Counted from the stretch's first letter, positions 1-7,235 are shown. The stretch: 10,502 nt of DNA from Desulfobacteraceae bacterium (GCA_030597505.1 JAUVRS010000065.1:1-10502), one strand, 5' to 3'. Program-made: numbers and translations. Notes: generated by a model from the sequence alone, not told the origin.

Positions 1-916
1 CCTGTTCAAGGTCGTTTTGGCTCCAATTTCTTGTCTGCCGAATTATTTTGTCCACCAGGTAGACCGGCACACCCGCCTTTCCGGCTATTTGGGACGTATT
101 CCCCCCCTTTTTTATAACAGTCTTGGCCTGCCACAAAATGCGCATCTGGCGGACCAGCATTCCAACCAGCCCCAGTGAAGACTGGGAGTCCCCCATTTCC
201 AAAAATCTGTGCAGTACGGAAATTGATTGGGCACACCGTTTGAATGATAATTGATCTATAAGTTCAAAAATTGTGTAATTGCGGCTGTGGATCGCCAAAG
301 CTCTTACCTCTTCCAAACCCACAGGGGTTTTTCCAAAACGGACGTAAAGTTTTTCCAACTCTGAAAAAAGATCCATAAGTTGGTTTCCTACGATCTGATG
401 CAGACAGGCACGGGCTTCTGGTTCCATATTCAACCCCAGGTCCTTCGCCGTTTTTGCAATCCATTGCATCACCTGGTTATCGTAGAGTTCTTTGAAATTG
501 ACGGCCCTTCCGAATTTCCTGATTTTTTTATAAAAGATCTTTCTGAAATCTGCCTTTGAAGAAATAAATATCAGACAGGTGGATTCTGTAGGATCTTCGA
601 GGTACGGGATAAAATCTTCAAGGGCTGCGGAGGGAATGGCGTCCGTCCTACGAACAATAAGCAGCCTTTTTTCAGACATAAAGGGAAAGGTCCTTGCAGT
701 ATCAACAATCTCTGACGGGTGAGCCGTTTCTCCTTTCCCGCCATAATAAACCTGGAGATTAAAATCTCTTGCTTCCGCCGGGATAAGGGTTTGACGAAAT
801 TCGTTTAAAACCCTTTCCAGTAAAAATTTGTTTTCTCCATAAAAAAGGTAAAACGGAAATAATTGCCCGTTTTGGAGTTGTTTCAAGACCTTTTCGGGCC
901 CTAGATCTCCCGACAT
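1..916 (-). CDS. holA: DNA polymerase III subunit delta (3' end missing)
   Basis: This gene encodes the delta subunit of the replicative clamp loader, which opens the beta sliding clamp so it can be loaded on DNA. The frame stays open from the ATG at 916-914 to the left edge, giving 305 codons with no stop; the family is usually about 330-345 residues, so only the C-terminal end is missing. The N-terminus has the family signature YLFYGENKFLLE (about residues 23-34) in a degenerate AAA+ domain without a functional Walker A motif. LLIVRR (85-90) and LIFISS (115-120) are core strands of that domain. A helical C-terminal region follows, with ELIDQLS (218-224) and LVRQMRILW (254-262) typical of HolA. 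The start overlaps the lptE stop by one base (TGATG), with AAAGG five bases upstream, so the two are probably translationally coupled. The order leuS-lptE-holA is also seen in Escherichia coli. Confidence 0.93.
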   Translation of the reverse strand, partial: MSGDLGPEKVLKQLQNGQLFPFYLFYGENKFLLERVLNEFRQTLIPAEARDFNLQVYYGGKGETAHPSEIVDTARTFPFMSEKRLLIVRRTDAIPSAALEDFIPYLEDPTESTCLIFISSKADFRKIFYKKIRKFGRAVNFKELYDNQVMQWIAKTAKDLGLNMEPEARACLHQIVGNQLMDLFSELEKLYVRFGKTPVGLEEVRALAIHSRNYTIFELIDQLSFKRCAQSISVLHRFLEMGDSQSSLGLVGMLVRQMRILWQAKTVIKKGGNTSQIAGKAGVPVYLVDKIIRQTRNWSQNDLEQ

Positions 917-1542
917 CAAAACCTTTCCATGGTCTTCAGATAGAATCTTTGAGCAAAAAGTTGCGCAATTTTTTCTGTGGCTTTTTTTTGATTATACCGC
1001 GTCTTAAGGGGGTCTGGTGTTCCGGTGGAATCAGTGCCCAAGTTATAGGTAACCCTTTCCTCCATACTTTTTTCAGCCCAAATAATTTTTCCCGTTTTTC
1101 TGTCCAGCAGTTTGGCATCCAGTCTCATTATTAACCAGCGGGAACTCGTGGTCTCATAGTTATAGGTCCTGCCGTTGACAGTTTTGCTGGTGGAACGATA
1201 ACCCACCGGTTCAGTTCGAATTTCACGGACATGTCCGATCAGGACCGCTGCGGCCTTATCCTTTGAGGCAAAAGGAATCTTTGACTGGCTCAAAAATTCT
1301 CTGCGGATTACCTTTGTAAAGTACCCTTCAAAACCAAGCGAAGAAGAGGGGCTGGCCATAAGAGGGATGGATAAACTATCTATCTGGAGCCCACCCATCG
1401 GCCTGTCGGTGGCCTGGAGATGATACCCGCAACCGGAAGTGGACAAGACCAACAAGAGGATGGACAGACATTTAAACTTTCCATTCTGACCGCACATTAT
1501 CTTGATAAATCTATGACACCGGATTTTTATGTAAGCGTTCAA
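916..1542 (-). CDS. lptE: LPS-assembly lipoprotein LptE
   Basis: LptE is the outer-membrane lipoprotein that plugs the LptD barrel and helps insert lipopolysaccharide into the outer leaflet. The 208-residue product has a basic N-terminus, a hydrophobic stretch LSILLLVLS (26-34) and a lipobox-like TSGC with the lipidated cysteine at residue 38. The CGYHLQ that follows is the usual start of mature LptE. The middle holds the conserved TYNYETTSS and the strand LDRKTGKIIWAE, where related proteins carry similar text. The first in-frame start is TTG; I prefer it because GAGG (1550-1553) lies seven bases upstream. It makes a long signal peptide, and the ATG at codon 16 (1497) would give a more ordinary one but has only a weak ribosome site. 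The gene begins nine bases after leuS and shares a base with holA. The family is weakly conserved, so the call rests on lipobox, length and position together. Confidence 0.88.
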   Translation of the reverse strand: MNAYIKIRCHRFIKIMCGQNGKFKCLSILLLVLSTSGCGYHLQATDRPMGGLQIDSLSIPLMASPSSSLGFEGYFTKVIRREFLSQSKIPFASKDKAAAVLIGHVREIRTEPVGYRSTSKTVNGRTYNYETTSSRWLIMRLDAKLLDRKTGKIIWAEKSMEERVTYNLGTDSTGTPDPLKTRYNQKKATEKIAQLFAQRFYLKTMERF

Positions 1543-1549
1543 TCACCCG

Positions 1550-1553
1550 CCTC
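1550..1553 (-). promoter_or_regulatory. Ribosome binding site supporting the lptE TTG start
   Basis: GAGG on the minus strand sits seven bases before the TTG at 1542 and overlaps the TGA stop of leuS. The later ATG at 1497 has no comparable site, so this decides the start in favour of TTG. The overlap suggests that ribosomes finishing leuS could feed lptE. Confidence 0.5.
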
Positions 1554-4128
1554 ACACCACAATATTCACAAGTTTTTTTTGGACCACAATCACTTTTCTA
1601 ATCGGTTTTCCTTTGGTGAAATGCTGAATCCTCTCATCAGCCAATGCTTGTGCCTCAATTTCCGCGTCCCCATAAAAAGCAGGCACCTCTATCTTGCTTC
1701 TCAATTTACCATTCACTTGCAGGACAACCAGTTTTTTCTGTTCCTCCAGCGCCGCCCCGCTATATTCGGGCCAGGGTGTTTCCACAAGACTTTTTTTATG
1801 ACCAAGCATGCGCCACAATTCTTCCGTGATATGAGGCACGATTGGAAAAAGCAAAACCACTCCGGCCTCCACCGCTTCCCGAACAACCGACCATGCGGTT
1901 TGGTCTTTTTTCACCTCGCTATTTAAAAAATGATTTACCTCATTGACCAATTCCATGATCGCTGCAATCGCCGTATTGAAGTGAAAACGGTTCTCAATAT
2001 CACCGGTAACCTTCTTGATGGTCTGGTGAGTCTTCCGGTGGAGTGACTTCAAGGATTCTGGGAGTCCCCCCTGTTCTTTATAGAGATCAGTCCCTTTAAG
2101 CCCTTCCAGATGATCGGTCACCAGCCGCCAGAGGCGAGTAAGAAATCGGGATGACCACTCAACCCCCTGATCATTCCACTCCAGATCTTTGTCAGGGGGT
2201 GAGGCAAAGAGACAGAACATACGAAGGGTGTCGGCGCCGTATTGATCTATCAGACCCTGGGGGTCCACCACGTTTCTCTTTGATTTGGACATCTTGACAA
2301 TATTGCCGGTTTTGATCGGAGTATGACAATGCACACAGAGGCCATCTTTAACTTCAAAGGGGTAAAGAAGCCCGTGTGTTTTACACTCCTGAGTCTCTTT
2401 ACACACCATTCCCTGTGTCAGCAACTTTGTAAAAGGCTCGGTGACTTTAAGATAGCCAAGGTCTCTCAGCACCCGGGTATAAAACCGGGAATAAAGGAGG
2501 TGGAGGATGGCATGTTCAATACCCCCGATATACTGATCAACAGGCATCCAATAATCAACCCTGTTTGGGTCTAACGGGCCTTCTTCGTAATCAGGACAGG
2601 TATACCGATCAAAATACCAGGATGATTCCACAAAAGTATCCATGGTATCTGTTTCACGTCTGGCTTCTCCCTTGCACACAGGGCAGGTGGTTTTATAAAA
2701 GGAAGGCTCAAATGGCAGAGGGGAACCTCCATTTGGCCTCATATCCAGATCCAGAGGGAGCACTACGGGGAGATCCTTTTCAGGTACCGGCATTGTCCCG
2801 CATTTTTTACAATAGACAATTGGAATGGGCGCTCCCCAATAACGTTGTCGCGATATACCCCAATCCCTGATCCTGAAGTTCTCGGTCTTGTGCCCCATTC
2901 CCTTTGATTCCAGGTATTCGGCAATACTTTCCAGTGCTGCTAGATTCTGTTGGCCATTGAATGGGCCGGAATTCACCAGGGCCCCCTGGCCCACATAGGC
3001 TTCCTCCATGGTTTCTTTCTCCAGATTCCCATCCGGATTTTGGATTACTACCCTGAGTTTCAAACCGTATTTTTTTGCAAACTCAAAATCTCTCTGATCA
3101 TGGGTCGGAACAGCCATAATTGCCCCGGTGCCATATTCAATCAGGACAAAATTGGCCACAAAGATGGGGATCCTCTCCTCTGTTACCGGGTTTATACAAT
3201 ATCTCCCGGTAAAAACGCCTTCCTTGGTGGTAAAATCTGCGGTTCGTACAAAGCTCTCAATCTTGAGGATACGTTCCACAAAATTAGTCACTTCTTTTTC
3301 CTGAGGCAATCCCTTTATAATCTTTTTGACCAGGGGGTGCTCCGGTGCAAAACAGAGAAAGGTTGCGCCATAGACCGTATCCTGTCGTGTGGTAAAAGTT
3401 TCGATGACCTCGTCGGAACCATCCAAGGGGAACCGTATGAGCGCCCCATGACTTTTTCCGATCCAGTTCTTTTGCATGGTCAAGACCCTGTCAGGCCATC
3501 CCGGAAGCTTTTCGCAAAACTCAAGGATATCATCGGCATAGTCAGTTATCTTCAAAAACCAGCTATCCATCTCCTTTATGATCACTTCCTTGTCGGTATG
3601 ACGCCAGCAACACCCGTCCTCGACCTGTTCGTTGGCAAGGACACTCTGGCAACTCTCACACCAATTCACGTGTGTCTTTTTCCTGTAGGCCAGGCCCTTT
3701 TCATACATCTTTAGGAACACCAATTGCTCCCAGCGATAGTACTTCGGGTCGCACGTGGCCAGTTCACGGTCCCAGTCATAGCTAAAGCCCATTCTCTTGA
3801 GCTGTTTCTTCATGGCCGTTATATTATCAAAGGTCCACTTGGCGGGGTGGGTGTTGTTCTCTATGGCGGCATTTTCCGCGGGCATTCCAAAGGCATCCCA
3901 CCCCATGGGATGCAAAACGTTTTTCCCGCGCATCCGCATATATCTTGCTACCACATCACCAATGGTATAATTTCGTACGTGTCCAATATGGATCTTCCCG
4001 GATGGGTAGGGAAACATTTCTAAAAGATAATATTTTTCTTTGGAAGCGTCTTCGGCAGACTTGAACAAACCCTCCTTTTCCCAGTAAACCTGCCACATGG
4101 GTTCCAATTTCTGGGGATCATATTTCAT
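1552..4128 (-). CDS. leuS: Leucine--tRNA ligase
   Basis: This class I aminoacyl-tRNA synthetase charges tRNA-Leu with leucine in the cytoplasm. The 858-residue length is normal for a bacterial LeuRS. The ATP-binding HIGH motif is at residues 47-50 (PYPSGKIHIGH) and KMSKS at 612-616. Between them lies the CP1 editing domain with TTRQDT (246-251), GTGAIMAVP (333-341) and HDQRD, whose Asp344 matches the residue that holds the amino group of mischarged amino acids. RDWGISRQRYWG (421-432) is the usual return to the catalytic core. Cysteine pairs suggest zinc knuckles: C157/C160 with C173/C174, C440/C443 with C482/C485, and C576/C582 with C598/C601 just before KMSKS. The ATG is preceded by GGAGAG nine bases upstream and follows nusB after 21 bases. 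The protein looks intact. TTRQDT in place of TTRPDT is, as I recall, common in this lineage. Confidence 0.98.
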   Translation of the reverse strand: MKYDPQKLEPMWQVYWEKEGLFKSAEDASKEKYYLLEMFPYPSGKIHIGHVRNYTIGDVVARYMRMRGKNVLHPMGWDAFGMPAENAAIENNTHPAKWTFDNITAMKKQLKRMGFSYDWDRELATCDPKYYRWEQLVFLKMYEKGLAYRKKTHVNWCESCQSVLANEQVEDGCCWRHTDKEVIIKEMDSWFLKITDYADDILEFCEKLPGWPDRVLTMQKNWIGKSHGALIRFPLDGSDEVIETFTTRQDTVYGATFLCFAPEHPLVKKIIKGLPQEKEVTNFVERILKIESFVRTADFTTKEGVFTGRYCINPVTEERIPIFVANFVLIEYGTGAIMAVPTHDQRDFEFAKKYGLKLRVVIQNPDGNLEKETMEEAYVGQGALVNSGPFNGQQNLAALESIAEYLESKGMGHKTENFRIRDWGISRQRYWGAPIPIVYCKKCGTMPVPEKDLPVVLPLDLDMRPNGGSPLPFEPSFYKTTCPVCKGEARRETDTMDTFVESSWYFDRYTCPDYEEGPLDPNRVDYWMPVDQYIGGIEHAILHLLYSRFYTRVLRDLGYLKVTEPFTKLLTQGMVCKETQECKTHGLLYPFEVKDGLCVHCHTPIKTGNIVKMSKSKRNVVDPQGLIDQYGADTLRMFCLFASPPDKDLEWNDQGVEWSSRFLTRLWRLVTDHLEGLKGTDLYKEQGGLPESLKSLHRKTHQTIKKVTGDIENRFHFNTAIAAIMELVNEVNHFLNSEVKKDQTAWSVVREAVEAGVVLLFPIVPHITEELWRMLGHKKSLVETPWPEYSGAALEEQKKLVVLQVNGKLRSKIEVPAFYGDAEIEAQALADERIQHFTKGKPIRKVIVVQKKLVNIVV

Positions 4129-4149
4129 AACAGATGACTCTCCGATATT

Positions 4150-4584
4150 TTATTTCTCTGTTTTCTTTAACCGGCCCTTTTGGACCAAGGCGCCGTATAT
4201 GTTGTCCAGGACTCCATTTATAAAGCTGCCAGAGTCTTCTGTCCCGAACCTCTTCCCTATATCCACAGCTTCATCAATGGAAACCTTGGGAGGGACATCT
4301 TCCATGTACAATATTTCAAATGCTGCCATCCTCAGGATTGACCGGTCCACATACGGCATGCGCTCTAATCGCCAGTTCTTGGATGCCCGGATGATAAGCC
4401 TATCCAATTCTGACTTTTTTTCATACACACCTAATACCAGCTCTCTTGAAAAGGGGCCAATTGTCTCCCCTCCGTCAAAATTTTGACATACCAGATCAAA
4501 CGCTTCTTCCGGTTCAGCGGGGTTTACTTCCATATAAAAAAGAACTTGGATAGCAAGTTCTCGGGCTCTTCGTCTTTTACCCAT
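4150..4584 (-). CDS. nusB: Transcription antitermination factor NusB
   Basis: NusB binds the boxA RNA element together with ribosomal protein S10 and lets RNA polymerase read through termination signals in rRNA operons. The 144-residue product is the usual length. It begins with the basic RRRARELAIQVLFYME segment (about residues 4-19), the RNA-contacting N-terminal helix of the family. It carries the diagnostic C-terminal block from VDRSILRMAAFEILY to VSIDEAVDIGKRFG, followed by SGSFINGVLD. The gene lies between ribH and leuS; ribH-nusB adjacency is very common in bacteria. The ATG at 4584 has no recognisable Shine-Dalgarno sequence. An in-frame TAA lies one codon upstream and rules out an N-terminal extension. 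Confidence 0.97.
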   Translation of the reverse strand: MGKRRRARELAIQVLFYMEVNPAEPEEAFDLVCQNFDGGETIGPFSRELVLGVYEKKSELDRLIIRASKNWRLERMPYVDRSILRMAAFEILYMEDVPPKVSIDEAVDIGKRFGTEDSGSFINGVLDNIYGALVQKGRLKKTEK

Positions 4585-4587
4585 TTT

Positions 4588-4605
4588 TTAAGAAAACGTA
4601 CTCAT
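4588..4605 (-). other. Possible five-codon leader ORF before nusB
   Basis: An ATG at 4605 opens MSTFS and stops at TAA (4590-4588), three bases before the nusB ATG and in the same frame. nusB itself has no Shine-Dalgarno sequence, so ribosomes ending on this mini-ORF could reinitiate at nusB. The mini-ORF has only a poor ribosome site (AAG next to the ATG). A chance occurrence is quite possible. Confidence 0.2.
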
Positions 4606-4671
4606 TCTTGAAAAACCCACTTTTTTACCCGTTTGAGCAGACAATCACTGTCAGAAAAAAACAGGGGCGGA

Positions 4672-5139
4672 TTATTCCAATTTCTTGAGAAGATTGGCCA
4701 TTTCAATGGCCACCATCGCGGCCTCAAAGCCCTTGTTTCCCGCTTTTGAGCCCGCCCTCTCTATGGCCTGCTCCAGGTTGTCTGTGGTTAAGATACCAAA
4801 GGTGATGGGAACGTTGGTTTCCAGGGCAACGCTGGCTATTCCCTTTGATACTTCTGCCGCCACATATTCAAAATGCGATGTGGCACCTCTTATGACGGCG
4901 CCGACGCAAATGACCGCATCATAGTGACCGCTCTGGGAAAGTTTTTTTGCCACAAGTGGGATCTCGAAGGCCCCTGGGACCTTTACAATCTTCAGTGTCT
5001 CCGCATCAGCCCCATGTCTAAGTAAGGCATCCGTGGCCCCTTCCGCCAGTCTGGAACAGATAAAATCATTAAACCGGCTCACGACAATTGCAAACCGAAA
5101 CCCTTCAGCCGACAGCCGGCCTTCCACTGTATCGACCAT
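4672..5139 (-). CDS. ribH: 6,7-dimethyl-8-ribityllumazine synthase
   Basis: Lumazine synthase condenses 5-amino-6-ribitylaminouracil with 3,4-dihydroxy-2-butanone 4-phosphate, the penultimate riboflavin step, usually in a 60-mer or pentamer. From the ATG at 5139 the product has 155 residues, the standard length. Substrate-site motifs are present: SRFN (21-24), VPGAFEIP (54-61), GAVIRGATSHFEYV (80-93) with the catalytic His89, and ITFGILTTDNLEQA (112-125). KAGNKGFEAA (132-141) closes the fold. A GTG at 5205 would add 22 residues and overlap the ribBA stop. I reject it because the ATG has a very strong Shine-Dalgarno sequence and the added residues have no family counterpart. The gene follows ribBA after a 65-base spacer and precedes nusB by 87 bases. 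Its two substrates come from the neighbouring RibBA and, after dephosphorylation, RibD. Confidence 0.97.
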   Translation of the reverse strand: MVDTVEGRLSAEGFRFAIVVSRFNDFICSRLAEGATDALLRHGADAETLKIVKVPGAFEIPLVAKKLSQSGHYDAVICVGAVIRGATSHFEYVAAEVSKGIASVALETNVPITFGILTTDNLEQAIERAGSKAGNKGFEAAMVAIEMANLLKKLE

Positions 5140-5142
5140 TTG

Positions 5143-5150
5143 CTCCTCCC
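5143..5150 (-). promoter_or_regulatory. Strong ribosome binding site fixing the ribH start
   Basis: GGGAGGAG on the minus strand ends three bases before the ATG at 5139. It is the best Shine-Dalgarno match seen in the window, though the spacing to the ATG is short. It selects this ATG over the upstream in-frame GTG at 5205. Confidence 0.75.
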
Positions 5151-5204
5151 TTAAAAATATCCCTAAAGATTCAAAGATTGTCTGCCCAATCCAAACCTCT
5201 GCCA

Positions 5205-6413
5205 CTACCCTTCAAGTTGCTTCATCAGATGTCCCAATTTTTGACACTTGGTCAACAGATATTCCCGATTTTCAGGTCTTGGTTCACACTCAACCGGAAC
5301 CCTTCCCGTCACCTCAAGCCCGTAGCCCTCAAGACCAATGATTTTTTTTGGGTTGTTGGTGATCAGCCGCATTTTTTTGACACCCAGGGAGACCAGGATC
5401 TGTGCCCCTACCCCATAATCCCTCAAATCTGCCCCAAATCCAAGTTTCACGTTGGCTTCCACCGTATCAAAACCCTTGTCCTGTAAGGCATACGCCTTTA
5501 GTTTATTTGCAAGGCCAATCCCCCTGCCCTCCTGTTGAAGATAGAGGATTACTCCCAGACCTTCCTGCTCAACGATTGACATGGCCTTTTTGAGCTGTTC
5601 CCCGCAATCGCATCGGTGGGACCCAAAGACATCTCCCGTCAGACATCCGGAATGGACACGAACCAATATTTCTTTCTCAGGATCGATTTCGCCCTTGACA
5701 AGGGCAAGGTGCTCATAATCATCAATATCATTTGCAAAAGCAATAGCCTTGAACTCGCCAAAGGGTGTTGGCAAAATTGTCTCGGCCGCCTTATGCACAA
5801 ATGACTCGGTGCGCATTCGATAGGCAATCAGATCGGCCACGGAAGCAATCTTGATCCCATGCTTTTCGCTGAACTTCTCAAGGTCCGGCATCCGGGCCAT
5901 AGAGCCATCTTCTCTCATAATTCCGCAGATCACGGCAGCGGGCTTTAACCCCGCAAGACGGGCGAGATCCACCGAACCTTCGGTCTGGCCCGTCCTGAAC
6001 AACACCCCTCCCCTTCTGGCGCGTAATGGAAAAATGTGTCCCGGTTGCACGAGATCTTCAGGTTTGGCGCCGTCCGCCACAACGGTTAAGACCGTATGTG
6101 CCCTGTCTGTCGCTGATATACCCGTTGTCACACCGTCCCGAGCATCTATAGATATGGTAAAAGCGGTCTTATAAGGTAACCGGTTATCATGGACCATTGG
6201 TTGAAGCTTCAGGCTATCCACGATTTCAGGGTTCAAAGCCAGACAGACAAGCCCGCGACCGTACTTTGTCATAAAATTTATGGCCTCTGGGGTTATCCTT
6301 TCCGCAGCAACGGTAAGATCCCCTTCGTTCTCCCTATCCTCGTCATCCACAAGGATTATCATCTTACCGTCCTTCAGGTCTTCCAATATTTCTTTAATGC
6401 GTGCCACAGCCAT
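5205..6413 (-). CDS. ribBA: Bifunctional DHBP synthase / GTP cyclohydrolase II
   Basis: This fusion catalyses both entry reactions of riboflavin synthesis. The RibB half (about residues 1-200) makes 3,4-dihydroxy-2-butanone 4-phosphate from ribulose 5-phosphate. The RibA half (about 205-402) opens GTP to the diaminopyrimidine. RibB motifs are DDEDRENEGDL (23-33), YGRGLVCLAL (51-60), DGVTTGISATDRA (93-105) and QPGHIFPL (123-130). RibA motifs are the zinc cysteines C257, C268 and C270 with spacing as in E. coli RibA, QQEGRGIGLANKLKAY (293-308), DTVEAN (316-321) and LITNNPKKI (350-358). Both halves look complete at 402 residues. The ATG at 6413 lies one base after the ribE stop with GGTGAT just upstream; longer frames reading into ribE are unlikely to be used. 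One oddity is HSGC at 254-257, where most homologues have HSEC; the zinc cysteine itself is kept. Confidence 0.97.
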   Translation of the reverse strand: MAVARIKEILEDLKDGKMIILVDDEDRENEGDLTVAAERITPEAINFMTKYGRGLVCLALNPEIVDSLKLQPMVHDNRLPYKTAFTISIDARDGVTTGISATDRAHTVLTVVADGAKPEDLVQPGHIFPLRARRGGVLFRTGQTEGSVDLARLAGLKPAAVICGIMREDGSMARMPDLEKFSEKHGIKIASVADLIAYRMRTESFVHKAAETILPTPFGEFKAIAFANDIDDYEHLALVKGEIDPEKEILVRVHSGCLTGDVFGSHRCDCGEQLKKAMSIVEQEGLGVILYLQQEGRGIGLANKLKAYALQDKGFDTVEANVKLGFGADLRDYGVGAQILVSLGVKKMRLITNNPKKIIGLEGYGLEVTGRVPVECEPRPENREYLLTKCQKLGHLMKQLEG

Positions 6414-6414
6414 A

Positions 6415-7077
6415 TTAATCACCAAATCCTTGCTCAACGAGCATTTCAAAATCAATATTTGAAGAAGTATTTTTTTGTGGTTTTTGTTGATCTCTCAGAT
6501 AGAACTTTTCTACATATTTTCCGATCAGGTCGGTCTCCAGGTTAACCAGATCTCCAATTCTTTTTTTCAAAAGGGTCGTTTCCCTGGTAGTTTGAGGTAT
6601 TATGTTGGTTTCAAAAAATCTATCCTCGCAACGATTAATGGTCAGGCTAATACCGTCAACCGCGATGGATCCCTTTTCAATGGTATATCGTGAGAGTTGC
6701 GGGTCAATCCCTATTCTCAAAAGCGAAAACTTTTGTCTCGCTTCCTTTTTTAATATTTTTCCGGTCCCGTCAACATGGCCGGAGACAAGGTGTCCTCCCA
6801 AACGATCCGTTGGGCGCAAGGCCCTCTCCAGATTTACCTCGCTGCCTTCTCGAAGATAACCCAGGGTACTTCGTAAAAGGGACTCACCAGAAACATCCAT
6901 GGTATATGCCCCCTCTTTTATATCTGTAACCGTCAAACACACGCCATCAACACAAACACTATCGCCCATCCGGCAATCTGTAAATTGAAAAAAAGGAATA
7001 ACAGACACTCTCATATCATCATGAGTGCGCTGGATGTTTTTTATCTTACCAATCCCTTCTACCAGACCGGTGAACAT
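6415..7077 (-). CDS. ribE: Riboflavin synthase, alpha subunit
   Basis: Riboflavin synthase dismutates two molecules of 6,7-dimethyl-8-ribityllumazine into riboflavin and the ribitylaminouracil that RibH reuses. The 220-residue product shows the tandem lumazine-binding repeat that defines the family. Repeat one starts with MFTGLVEGIG (1-10) and includes SVCVDGVCLTV (40-50). Repeat two covers about residues 97-190, with GGHLVSGHVDG (94-104), GSIAVDGISLTIN (136-148), FFETNIIPQTTRETTL (154-169) and DLIGKYVEK (183-191). A roughly 29-residue tail beyond the core is polar and has no recognised motif. The ATG is preceded by a modest AGG nine bases upstream. The gene follows the 158-base gap after ribD and is nearly fused to ribBA, one base apart. 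The symbol ribE follows common usage for the alpha-type enzyme; some lineages call it ribC. Confidence 0.97.
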   Translation of the reverse strand: MFTGLVEGIGKIKNIQRTHDDMRVSVIPFFQFTDCRMGDSVCVDGVCLTVTDIKEGAYTMDVSGESLLRSTLGYLREGSEVNLERALRPTDRLGGHLVSGHVDGTGKILKKEARQKFSLLRIGIDPQLSRYTIEKGSIAVDGISLTINRCEDRFFETNIIPQTTRETTLLKKRIGDLVNLETDLIGKYVEKFYLRDQQKPQKNTSSNIDFEMLVEQGFGD

Positions 7078-7092
7078 TTGTCATAACCTGTT

Positions 7093-7203
7093 CTAATCAA
7101 CTGTTTTACAAAGTGTACAATATGGAGAAATGTCAGTCGTTCCCTTGTTCCTCAGCCCCCAATCGGGGGCGTAGCGAACTAACTTTTGGTATATGTGGCA
7201 CAT
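7093..7203 (-). CDS. Possible small ORF between ribD and ribE, function unknown
   Basis: The only sizeable break in the riboflavin cluster contains an ATG-started frame of 36 codons ending in TAG fifteen bases before ribE. It could begin earlier at a TTG (7233), giving 46 residues. The peptide starts MCHIYQKLVRY, is basic in the middle (LRNKG) and ends with a CxxC pair in SPYCTLCKTVD, which could bind metal. I recognise no family. Evidence against coding: AGG abuts the ATG with no proper spacing, a frame this short is often open by chance, and a GC-rich hairpin runs through its middle. Evidence for: it fills the gap almost exactly, in the same direction, and has cysteines arranged as in small zinc proteins. 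I treat it as a candidate only. Confidence 0.25.
   Translation of the reverse strand: MCHIYQKLVRYAPDWGLRNKGTTDISPYCTLCKTVD
7147..7179 (-). promoter_or_regulatory. GC-rich imperfect hairpin in the ribD-ribE gap
   Basis: GCCCCC (7155-7160) and GGGGGC (7165-7170) form a perfect six-base-pair stem around a four-base loop. The stem extends outward across a 2x2 internal loop to a CT/AG pairing and, after one bulged base, to GTTC (7147-7150) paired with GAAC (7176-7179). No T-run follows in the direction of transcription, so it is not a standard intrinsic terminator. It could act as a pause site, a processing or stability element, or a dispersed palindromic repeat. It is also symmetric enough to form on either strand. 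Confidence 0.5.
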
Positions 7204-7235
7204 CCTATGATTTGCAGAAACTGTAAAAGACAATA

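Noticed and set aside
1420..1926. A 168-codon plus-strand frame spanning the lptE-leuS junction
   Set aside because: It is antisense to two well-supported genes and has no domain, ribosome site or family resemblance that I can see.
3379..3396. TTRQDT instead of TTRPDT in the LeuRS editing domain as a possible editing defect
   Set aside because: I recall the same residue in related deltaproteobacterial enzymes, and the editing aspartate and surrounding motifs are intact.
2950..3714. A 254-codon open frame on the plus strand
   Set aside because: It lies entirely antisense to the conserved leuS gene, shows no recognisable motif, and is explained by codon composition of leuS.
916..4128. leuS-lptE-holA arrangement as an unusual cluster
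   Set aside because: The same order occurs in Escherichia coli and other bacteria, so it is ordinary.
5140..5205. A longer RibH starting at the GTG at 5205
   Set aside because: The internal ATG has a far stronger ribosome site and gives the standard 155-residue length.
6414..6455. A longer RibBA starting inside ribE
   Set aside because: The extra residues have no family counterpart, and the ATG at 6413, one base after the ribE stop, gives the normal N-terminus.
7155..7170. GC-rich hairpin as an intrinsic terminator
   Set aside because: No run of T follows on the transcribed strand, and ribE, ribBA and ribH continue directly downstream.
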